From an uncultured Spartobacteria bacterium (GTDB lineage Bacteria; Verrucomicrobiota; Verrucomicrobiia; Chthoniobacterales; JAATET01): a DNA stretch of 64,000 bases. Below the pieces are notes generated by a model that was not told the DNA's origin, searched no databases, and worked only from the letters and a program-made list of their open reading frames with translations. The DNA lies in contig CALLUD010000026.1 of the NCBI GenBank assembly GCA_938011325.1, positions 1 to 64,000 on the forward strand, given 5' to 3'. Position numbers and translations under genes: made by a program. Positions 8,501 to 15,799 of this stretch are shown piece after piece (the first letter of the stretch is position 1; the number at the start of each line of letters is the position of its first letter).

Positions 8501-9484
8501 CTACGCGACGCGGCGTTTGCGGAGACCGAAGACGACCGCAAACGTGAATCCGGCCAGGCTGAGCAGAACCGTCGACGGTTCCGGAACGACCGTGATCGAC
8601 CCGCCCCCGATGAAGAACGATCCGCCGCCGGCCACGAGATTCAGGGCCTCGGCATCGTAGGTTCCCGCACCGAGTTGAGTTCCGCCGACAATCAGCGCGC
8701 CAAAGGTCTCGTTGGTCGCGAGTTCGTAGGTCGCGTCGCCACCGGCGTTGTTGAATGTGATGGTGTCGATGACCAGCGTCGTGGTGGTGGAGCTGGACTG
8801 CACGCTGTAGGAGCTGCCCGCGGCGCTTCCGCTCAGCGCCGTCCCCACGTAGAGGGTCCCCTCGAATTCGCTGAGGTCGCCGGTGAAGACGATGTGGCCG
8901 AGACGCAGGGCGTCCTGTTCCGTCAACAGGGTCAACTGCAGAACGTCCTCCTCATTGCCAATGACCTTCGAGGCGATCGTCTGGGTGAACGAGCCGCCGA
9001 CGGCCGGGTTTACCCCGATGGCTCCGATGTGGACGCCCTCTTCGAATCGGATCGTTCCCGCCAGGGTGGCGCTGCCGGCGGTGTTCGGGCCGGCAAAGAA
9101 GATGCCACCCCCGAAGATGAGATTGACGGTGCTCGTGTTGCCCGCATCGATCTTGCCGAGGAGGCGCGTTCCATCAAGGAGGGTCAGGCTGTCCCCGAGA
9201 AACGTGCCGCCAGCGGGATTGTCCCGCATGGTGCTGCTGTAATTCCACACGACCCCATTCGTCACGAACGCGGTGACCGGGGCGAAGAATCCGGGCGTCG
9301 TGAAGTAATTGTTGCCCGGTTCGACAAGGTATCCGCCCCAGTTGACAGGATCATTCCACGTGGAGCCCGCGAGGACGTTTTGCGATTGAACGATGTCCTC
9401 CGCCTCCAGCGAGGCGGCCGAGGCAAGGGCGATGGCGGAAAGGATGGCTGTATGTCGAAGACGAGGAAGGAGGTTTGGGAACAT
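8501..9484 (-). CDS. PEP-CTERM surface protein, paralogue A
   Basis: 327 residues: a signal peptide (1-28, ending ASLEAED), a glycine/threonine-rich beta-helix-like body, and a C-terminal PEP-CTERM sorting tail (VVPEPSTVLLSLAG, hydrophobic segment, then basic GLRKRRVA). Exosortase is expected to cleave at the PEP motif and anchor or release the protein at the surface; no exosortase gene is in the window. It is clearly paralogous to the protein at 14096-15046: both contain SATLAGTIRF, HIGAIGVNPA, GGSFTQTI, LRLGHI and FTGDLSEF. It lies downstream of the giant di-heme gene on the same strand. Confidence 0.85.
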   Translation of the reverse strand: MFPNLLPRLRHTAILSAIALASAASLEAEDIVQSQNVLAGSTWNDPVNWGGYLVEPGNNYFTTPGFFAPVTAFVTNGVVWNYSSTMRDNPAGGTFLGDSLTLLDGTRLLGKIDAGNTSTVNLIFGGGIFFAGPNTAGSATLAGTIRFEEGVHIGAIGVNPAVGGSFTQTIASKVIGNEEDVLQLTLLTEQDALRLGHIVFTGDLSEFEGTLYVGTALSGSAAGSSYSVQSSSTTTTLVIDTITFNNAGGDATYELATNETFGALIVGGTQLGAGTYDAEALNLVAGGGSFFIGGGSITVVPEPSTVLLSLAGFTFAVVFGLRKRRVA

Positions 9485-9548
9485 GATGTGCGATTGGGGC
9501 TGAAATCAGCGCAATTCGCGCTGACATTCCGTCAGACGCAATTTGCCC

Positions 9549-9563
9549 GCGGAAACTGACAGC
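9549..9563 (-). promoter_or_regulatory. Shared upstream element of PEP-CTERM genes, copy 1
   Basis: gcggaaactgacagc lies 65-79 bases upstream of the PEP-CTERM start at 9484. The copy before the second PEP-CTERM gene (15144-15158) matches it at 14 of 15 positions. It is probably a promoter or regulator site. It falls between the PEP-CTERM A start and the stop of the giant gene, suggesting A can be transcribed separately. Confidence 0.45.
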
Positions 9564-9588
9564 AAGGCCGCAGATTCTTCCGGTTTTC

Positions 9589-12500
9589 CTACCTGTCCCC
9601 GAGGGGAACCCGCTCGACCAGCATCCGCAGGAATCCGCCGGCCGCCTCAGGCGGCACGAGACAACCGAACGTGCCCCATTCGTAATGTTCCGGGGCCGGA
9701 GGCAGGCCCTCCGGATTCGGCAGCTCCACGACCGACAGGTTCCATGTCTTCAGGTTGTCCGTGGCCTGCGGGCGATAAACGAGATCCCCGGCGTGATAGG
9801 CCCCGTCGTGCCAATACCCGCCGCGCAGTCGCAGGTAGGAATAGGTGAAGTAATTCTCACCGTCGTGGAACGCGAGGCCGTTGAGGAGTTCAGGCCGGCT
9901 GTCAGGGCGCGTTGGATCCGTTCCGCCCAACGCGTATTCCGCGAGGCTGATGAATGTATCCTCATCGTAATCGGCGGATTCGAGCGCGTCGTCTCCGCTG
10001 AGCCCCGGGAAGTTCCGGACGAAGACGTCATAATCCGGGGCGCCGACGCCGGAGGGCGGCCGGGCCTTGGGCTCATCGCCGTCGATCTGCTGGAGATACG
10101 CGACGAGCTGGTCGATTTCCGTGGGTGAAAGCGTCGCGGTATTGCCGTGTTTGCCATCGGGATTCGCGGTGGTCAGCACGTCCCGCAACGTGTTCGCCGA
10201 GCCATCGTGCAAATACGGCGCGGTGGACCAGACGCCTCGAAGCGTGGGGGTGTCGATGCCGGTGAGCATTCCTCCGGCACGCGATCCGGAGCCCGGCTTG
10301 ATCGTTCCTACGTCGTGCAGGACGCCGAGCGCGCTGTCGGTGAAATCGCGTCCGCCATGGCAGTCGTAGCAGCGCAGGGCGTTGAAGATTTCCCGCCCGG
10401 CAATGGCATCCGCCGTGAGAGAGCCATCCGGATTTCGGAACGGGCTTGGATCGAACTTGTTGAGCGAACTCACGTAGGCGGCGAGATCGTCGAGGTCGCG
10501 GCTGACTCCCGCTTTGGCCATTCCGAGCGGGTTGCTGCGGGTGCCTTGATGGAATTTCACGTCGCTCATGAGCCCCTCACCCAGCCCGAAGTCGCGGATC
10601 TGATTTTCGAAGTCCTGCACTTCGTCGAAATTGCCGGTCCAATGCAACCGGCCATGGCGCATGCCCGCGCGCCCGCGAAGATCGATCGTGTTCCGCAGGC
10701 CTTCTCCGAGACTCGTGAAATCCCACGTCTGTCCGTCCTGCGAGCCATCGAGATGGCACGACGCACAGCTCATGTAGTGCTCGGAGTTCAGGCGGGTCGA
10801 TGTCGCGTCGTAGAACAGGATTTTGCCGCGTAACACGTCCGGAGGCAGTGTCTCCCCGCCGACAAGCCGCACGCTTCCCTTCTCCTCGACGAGGGAGTCG
10901 CCGAAGAACAACGCGCTGATGTCGTGCACGGAGAGGTCTCGCGAGAGGAAGTTCAATGTGAGCAGTCGGCCGCGCTTTTCATCCACGACGGTGGCGATCG
11001 GCGTCGTGCCGCAGCGAATGCGCGTCACCTCCTGCCCCGTGTAGGCGTCGAGCACGGTGATGTGATGGTTGCCGGGCATCGCGACGAACACGAAATCGCC
11101 GAGCGGACTGAACGTCACGGCATGGGCGCGGTCCTGGTCATCGAAGTCCACCCGAGCGTCGAGTCGCTCCATGCCGGTGGCGAGATCGATCTGCGAAGCG
11201 ATGGCACGCACGGTCACGTCGTGGTCCAGCGCCAGGCCATCGCGGAACGTTCCGCGGAAAATGTTGTCCTGCTTCGAGGGAATCCACGCGCGCAGGCCAT
11301 CCGGGCTGATCGTCATCGAGACGAGGTAATTCGGGATGCCGCGGGATTGTGTGGGAGTGTCGGGCCCCGGCGACGAGCCGAGGGTGAGCACCCGCTCGAA
11401 CTGCATCGTGGCGGCGTTGATTTCGAAAACCTCACCGCGCGTTGAAGGCGAGATGAAGCGCGTCACGTAAATCTTCGAGCCGGTGGAGTCAATCGCGACG
11501 CCACGAATCTGAGGCCGAATGCCGTTCGCGTCGTTCGGGATGTCCACCGCTCCAATGACCTCCCGCGATGCCGGACCAATCTTTACGACCCGTGCGATGG
11601 CCTGAAGCGTCACGTAGGCGGCGGAGCCATCCGGTGCAAAGGCGATGCCAAACGGCTGCGAGGCGTAGGGCAGCGGAATTTCGCTCACCGAGCCTGTCTC
11701 CGGACTCACGATGGAAATCGACCAGCTGTCGCGATTCGCCACCCAGACATGACCGTCCGGCGCCACGGCAAGCGTCTCGGGATGCCGCCCGACCGCGACT
11801 TCACGAACCTTGGTAAGCGAGTTCAGATCGACTGCAGTGACCGTGTTGGCATCCGGATTCGCCGCCCACAGGAGGTCACGCTCGGAATCCAGCGCCAAGG
11901 ACGAGCTGGCGGTCGGAGCGTGTTCCGTGAGCGGATTGTAAACGAGGTGCTTGAACGAGATCGTCTGTGGATCGGACTCCGGAAAACTCAATGCGAGGGA
12001 ATCGATGTTCGGCCCCACCGAACCGGCGGAGGCGAGAAGCTCGATCGTATTGGCCCCGGCGATGAGCGGAACGTCCGGGACGACCACCGTCTGATACGTC
12101 GTCCAGGGTCCGGTTGATGGGAAATTGACCACCTGCGGCGAGCCGCCATTCACGACGAGATGAAGCGGACGGTTCGCGCCTCCGCCATTTGCGTAACGGA
12201 TCGTCAACGACGCGCTGGTCTGGCCGGCCGCGCTTACGTTCCAGCGAATGCCGATGCCCGCGCCGGTCGTGGCGGGATAATCGACGTAGCCCGTGCCGGT
12301 GAACCCCGGATTTTCCGTGGCATTGAACACGGAGCCAAGAAACACGGCGTCCTCGGCCTCGATCGCCTGCAACGGATTCACCCGCGAGTTCAACGTGACG
12401 AAGTGCCAGCCCGCCGCCGTGTAGGTATGCTCGACGGACGGGCCCGCGAGCGTGGTGCCGTCATCGAACTGCCAGTCGTAGAGTCGCGCGGGGTTCGGAT

Positions 12501-13995
12501 CGCGGACCGCGAACAGGGTCGAATGACCGAGCTCCGTTGGCGGAACCGATTCGATCTCGTCATTTCCGGAAAATCCGCCGCCGAGCGCGGTTCGAAACGT
12601 GGAGCGGAATTCGTTGGCGAGCGCATTGCCGACCAGGTCCGTGATGCCGCCTGCGGGCAGCACGATCTCGTAGGTCGTGCCGGGTTCGAGAGGTTCGTCC
12701 GGCGCAAAGGTCAGCGTCGTCGTCGTGGTGCCCCATGTTCCGGAAATGGGCTGTCCGCCAAGGGGACGAACGATGAATGTGGAGGCGTCGACCGAGGCGA
12801 GCTCCGGCCAGTCGGACAACGAGATGCCGATGCGTGTGGTGATCGGCTGCTGCTCGGCGCCGTCTGGCGGATTCACGTATTTGACGTGAAGAGGCGTGGT
12901 GTCGCGCTCGGCGGAGTGAACGACCACGAGGCCGCCGACATACTTGTTGTCCACCAACTGGTCGTCCGCGACGAGGAGGAGATTGCCAACCGGACAGCTG
13001 AACTGATCGTCCCAACGCGAGTCGCGTCCGACAAAACGTCCGATGAGTTGCGGCTTCGTCGGATCGGCAATGTTGTATTTCCAGACGCCCTGGGTGCCGC
13101 CACGCAGTCCGCCGAGAAAGAAGTGATCGTCGGCAAAGCTCATGTATTCGCTGTTTGGCACGTCGGCCTGCGCGACGAGCTGGATGTTCCGGGGATCGGT
13201 GGTGACGTCGTAAACGCGATACGGCGTGATCAAATACGCATTCGTTCCGTAGAAGCCTCCGATGTAGCTGTCGGGCCCCTCCACCACTCCGTCGAGGAAG
13301 CGCGGGTGCGTGGGATTGCTGATGTCCACCGTGGCGATGCCGCGATTTTCCTTGGGACTCGTGATGACGAGCAGATTCCCCAGCGCGAACAAGGGCCCCG
13401 CGACGACCCCGCCGAGGGCCGCCCTCGAAAGAGTCGCGACGAGTCGCGGGTTCTCGATGTCCTCGACATCGACCACGTAGAGGCCGTTGGTCGTGGCGCC
13501 CGCGTAGATTTGATTCCCCTGCCAGCTCACGCCCCAGATGGCCCCGGAGACGTCGCCGTAATTGATGCCCGGCAGAATGATCTCGCTAACGAGAACGGGA
13601 TTCGGCGTGTCGGTGACGTCCCAGATGTCGAGGCCACGTCCCGAAATCGTCGCCATGTAGAGCGCCTCCCCGCGCCTCGCGTAGGTCACCTGATGCGACT
13701 CGGCTTCGCCCGCCGCGTGATGACTGATCATGTCCGCGACGTGCTGCGGTTGGTAGGGATTCGAGATGTCCCACACCTCGTGCTCTCCATTGCCCGCAAA
13801 AATCGCGTAGCCGTTGATGACCGACGGCTGGTTCAAATGCCGCGAACCAAGCTGCGGACTGATCCGCTTCAGCACCTCCGATTGCGGATAGGTCTGATTC
13901 GGAATGACGCCCTGCAGCGCGGAGAACGACTCCATGGCTGAGCCACTGGCGATCGCGGCAATCAACAGGAGCTGGGGGAATCGGGCGGAAAACAT
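9589..13995 (-). CDS. Giant secreted di-heme beta-propeller protein
   Basis: 1468 residues with a signal peptide (1-20). Domains in order: an LVIVD-type propeller (about 40-380, repeats such as HEVWDISNPYQPQHVADM), an Ig-like domain (about 380-480), a PKD domain (about 505-555, YDWQFDDGTTLAGPS), a carbohydrate-binding-like beta-sandwich (about 560-680) and a YVTN-type seven-bladed propeller (about 690-1060). A cytochrome-c-peroxidase-like module has two heme sites, CASCH near 1075 and CYDCH near 1208. A C-terminal part has a calcium-loop-like motif (DYDEDTFISLAEYALGG, about 1340). It is probably an extracellular or outer-surface redox protein. There is no PEP-CTERM tail of its own, but PEP-CTERM paralogues flank it on both sides. 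Substrate unknown. Confidence 0.82.
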   Translation of the reverse strand: MFSARFPQLLLIAAIASGSAMESFSALQGVIPNQTYPQSEVLKRISPQLGSRHLNQPSVINGYAIFAGNGEHEVWDISNPYQPQHVADMISHHAAGEAESHQVTYARRGEALYMATISGRGLDIWDVTDTPNPVLVSEIILPGINYGDVSGAIWGVSWQGNQIYAGATTNGLYVVDVEDIENPRLVATLSRAALGGVVAGPLFALGNLLVITSPKENRGIATVDISNPTHPRFLDGVVEGPDSYIGGFYGTNAYLITPYRVYDVTTDPRNIQLVAQADVPNSEYMSFADDHFFLGGLRGGTQGVWKYNIADPTKPQLIGRFVGRDSRWDDQFSCPVGNLLLVADDQLVDNKYVGGLVVVHSAERDTTPLHVKYVNPPDGAEQQPITTRIGISLSDWPELASVDASTFIVRPLGGQPISGTWGTTTTTLTFAPDEPLEPGTTYEIVLPAGGITDLVGNALANEFRSTFRTALGGGFSGNDEIESVPPTELGHSTLFAVRDPNPARLYDWQFDDGTTLAGPSVEHTYTAAGWHFVTLNSRVNPLQAIEAEDAVFLGSVFNATENPGFTGTGYVDYPATTGAGIGIRWNVSAAGQTSASLTIRYANGGGANRPLHLVVNGGSPQVVNFPSTGPWTTYQTVVVPDVPLIAGANTIELLASAGSVGPNIDSLALSFPESDPQTISFKHLVYNPLTEHAPTASSSLALDSERDLLWAANPDANTVTAVDLNSLTKVREVAVGRHPETLAVAPDGHVWVANRDSWSISIVSPETGSVSEIPLPYASQPFGIAFAPDGSAAYVTLQAIARVVKIGPASREVIGAVDIPNDANGIRPQIRGVAIDSTGSKIYVTRFISPSTRGEVFEINAATMQFERVLTLGSSPGPDTPTQSRGIPNYLVSMTISPDGLRAWIPSKQDNIFRGTFRDGLALDHDVTVRAIASQIDLATGMERLDARVDFDDQDRAHAVTFSPLGDFVFVAMPGNHHITVLDAYTGQEVTRIRCGTTPIATVVDEKRGRLLTLNFLSRDLSVHDISALFFGDSLVEEKGSVRLVGGETLPPDVLRGKILFYDATSTRLNSEHYMSCASCHLDGSQDGQTWDFTSLGEGLRNTIDLRGRAGMRHGRLHWTGNFDEVQDFENQIRDFGLGEGLMSDVKFHQGTRSNPLGMAKAGVSRDLDDLAAYVSSLNKFDPSPFRNPDGSLTADAIAGREIFNALRCYDCHGGRDFTDSALGVLHDVGTIKPGSGSRAGGMLTGIDTPTLRGVWSTAPYLHDGSANTLRDVLTTANPDGKHGNTATLSPTEIDQLVAYLQQIDGDEPKARPPSGVGAPDYDVFVRNFPGLSGDDALESADYDEDTFISLAEYALGGTDPTRPDSRPELLNGLAFHDGENYFTYSYLRLRGGYWHDGAYHAGDLVYRPQATDNLKTWNLSVVELPNPEGLPPAPEHYEWGTFGCLVPPEAAGGFLRMLVERVPLGDR

Positions 13996-14033
13996 CCTTG
14001 TTATCGGAGGGCTGACAAAGGGGGTGAAGACGA

Positions 14034-14058
14034 AGGGCGGCGCTATATGCGCCGCCCT
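14034..14058 (-). terminator. GC-rich hairpin after PEP-CTERM paralogue B
   Basis: A perfect 10-bp stem agggcggcgc/gcgccgccct with a 5-base loop lies between the stop of the PEP-CTERM gene at 14096 and the start of the giant gene at 13995. No strong T-run follows, so it may attenuate rather than fully terminate. Confidence 0.5.
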
Positions 14059-14095
14059 CCAGCGTTACAGAGGTGAAATTTCCTGCCGGACAAAC

Positions 14096-15046
14096 TCATT
14101 GTTTGGATCGACGCCGGGCGGCGGCAACCAGACCGAGAAGGCCCGCCGCGGCAATCGCCGTCGTGGCCGGCTCCGGAACGACGGTGAGCGAACCGTCCCC
14201 CGTGAAGAACGACCCGCCGGCGAGCGAGTTCAGCGTTGTGGCGTCGTAGGTGCCGGCGTCGAGCGCGGTGCCGCCAACGACGATCGACTTGAACGTCTCC
14301 GAGGTCGCGAGGTCATACTTGGCATTGCCGAAGGCGCCGGTATCCAGGATCAGGCTCGTGACCGTCGAACTCGAGCGAACGCTGTAGGTGCTGCCCACGG
14401 CCGTGCCACTGGCCGCGGTGCCCACGTAGATCGTTCCATAGAATTCGCTGAGGTCGCCGGTGAAGATGATGTGGCCGAGACGGAGATCGCCCAGTTCGGT
14501 CAACAGGCTCAGCTGCAGAACGTCCTGATCATCACCAGTGACCTTCGAGGTGATCGTCTGGGTGAACGACCCGCCGATGGCCGGGTTTACACCGATGGCT
14601 CCGATATGGATGCCGTCTGCGAAACGGATCGTTCCCGCAAGGGTGGCGCTGCCCGGGCCATTCGGACCGGCAAAGAAGAAGCCGCCGCCAAAGATGAGAT
14701 TGACGTTGCTCGTCTGTCCGCCCTCCACCTTGCCGAGGAGGCGCGTGTTGGTCACGACCGTCAAGCTGTCGCCCCCGAAGGTGCTGCCGGCCGGGTCATC
14801 GCGCATGGTGCCGGTAAAGTTCCACGTCACGCCATTCGTAACGAATGCAGTGGCCGATGAGGAAAATCCCCCGGCGGTGAAATAATCATTTCCTGCCGAG
14901 GGAGCCGCGCCGCCGGTCCACAAGGAGCCTTGATTCCAGTTGGCGCCGGCGGGTGCGTTTGCAGATTGGGTAATGTTTGCCGCGTGGAGCGACGGGATGC
15001 TGACCGCTGCGCAGAGCAGCAGTGCGGGGAATGATGCTATTTTCAT
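14096..15046 (-). CDS. PEP-CTERM surface protein, paralogue B
   Basis: 316 residues: a signal peptide (1-22, ending PSLHAANIT), a beta-rich body and the sorting tail VVPEPATTAIAAAGLLGLVAAARRRSKQ. The body aligns with the PEP-CTERM protein at 8501-9484 along its whole length, so the two flank the giant di-heme gene as duplicated partners. ATG 15046 is chosen because it gives the signal peptide; the open frame runs on to 15127 without signal-like character. Role unknown; cell-surface or exopolymer-associated by family. Confidence 0.85.
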   Translation of the reverse strand: MKIASFPALLLCAAVSIPSLHAANITQSANAPAGANWNQGSLWTGGAAPSAGNDYFTAGGFSSSATAFVTNGVTWNFTGTMRDDPAGSTFGGDSLTVVTNTRLLGKVEGGQTSNVNLIFGGGFFFAGPNGPGSATLAGTIRFADGIHIGAIGVNPAIGGSFTQTITSKVTGDDQDVLQLSLLTELGDLRLGHIIFTGDLSEFYGTIYVGTAASGTAVGSTYSVRSSSTVTSLILDTGAFGNAKYDLATSETFKSIVVGGTALDAGTYDATTLNSLAGGSFFTGDGSLTVVPEPATTAIAAAGLLGLVAAARRRSKQ

Positions 15047-15143
15047 GGAATGGATGGAGGTGTTTCCTGGGGTTGATTTGCCAAATGGCGTTTGTTGGCG
15101 ACGTGTTGTTTGGCGCCGCCATTCCATGAAACGAAGTTCCGCA

Positions 15144-15158
15144 GCGAAAACTGACAGC
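15144..15158 (-). promoter_or_regulatory. Shared upstream element of PEP-CTERM genes, copy 2
   Basis: gcgaaaactgacagc lies about 98-112 bases upstream of the start at 15046. It matches the element at 9549-9563 at 14 of 15 positions. A third, diverged copy in the opposite orientation is at 51326-51340. Confidence 0.45.
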
Positions 15159-15216
15159 CTGCTGCCAAAAAAGTTTCACGCGCTCAAAGTGCGCGTGCGA
15201 ATCCCTGCGAGCAGCG

Positions 15217-15798
15217 CTACTGCTGGCAGTGAATTTCGTCGTAGAGCCACGCCTTTGCGTGCGCCCAATAACGATAGACGGTGCGCTCGGTAAGCCCCAT
15301 TTCCCGGGCGATTTCCTGGTTGGAGAGACCGCCGAAAACCTTCAGAACCACCACCTGGGCGTAGCTCGGATTTTCCTTCTCGAGCCGCCCGAGGGCTTCG
15401 TCGATGAGCAAAATCTTGTCGTCAGCGCTGACGGAAACGGAGTCCACCGCCTCCATCGGCATGCGCACCCAGTCGCCACCGCGCTTCAACTCCGCCCGCC
15501 TCCGCGCACGATCGATGAGAATGCGGCGCATCGTCTTCGCGGCGGCCGCGAAGAATCGAGGCGCACTCTCCATCCAGCCTTGGGACGGATGCGCGGAAAG
15601 TCGGATCCATGCCTCGTGCACCAGCGCGGTGGGCTGGAGAGTCTGCCCCGGTGCCTGCGCGGCCATGCGCGCAGCGGCCATTCTCCGGAGCTGTGGATAC
15701 ACGTCGGAGAGGAGCAAATGGGAGGGCTCGGCGACTGGCATTGGGGAACTCAGTTGACCGAATTTCACGGAATTGCGACCGAATGTCAACAGTCGCAT
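15217..15798 (-). CDS. ECF RNA polymerase sigma factor (X6/TIGR02999-like)
   Basis: 193 residues. Region 2 spans about 25-90 (LVHEAWIRL, RFFAAAAKTMRRILIDRARRR). Region 4 spans about 130-190 (LVVLKVFGGLSNQEIA-type helix-turn-helix, here VVLKVFGGLSNQEIAREMGLTERTVYRYW). This is the sigma type usually encoded beside Ser/Thr kinases in Planctomycetota, Verrucomicrobiota and Acidobacteria. I choose ATG 15798: it has AGGGA seven bases upstream and starts one base after the kinase stop, so translation is probably coupled. ATG 15741 would remove a 19-residue N-terminal extension but has no ribosome-binding site. Confidence 0.85.
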   Translation of the reverse strand: MRLLTFGRNSVKFGQLSSPMPVAEPSHLLLSDVYPQLRRMAAARMAAQAPGQTLQPTALVHEAWIRLSAHPSQGWMESAPRFFAAAAKTMRRILIDRARRRAELKRGGDWVRMPMEAVDSVSVSADDKILLIDEALGRLEKENPSYAQVVVLKVFGGLSNQEIAREMGLTERTVYRYWAHAKAWLYDEIHCQQ

Positions 15799-15799
15799 T

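Noticed and set aside
12160..13941. 593-codon plus-strand open frame opposite the di-heme gene
   Set aside because: Low-complexity Arg/Gly/Asp/Val composition typical of antisense frames at high GC. No start context.
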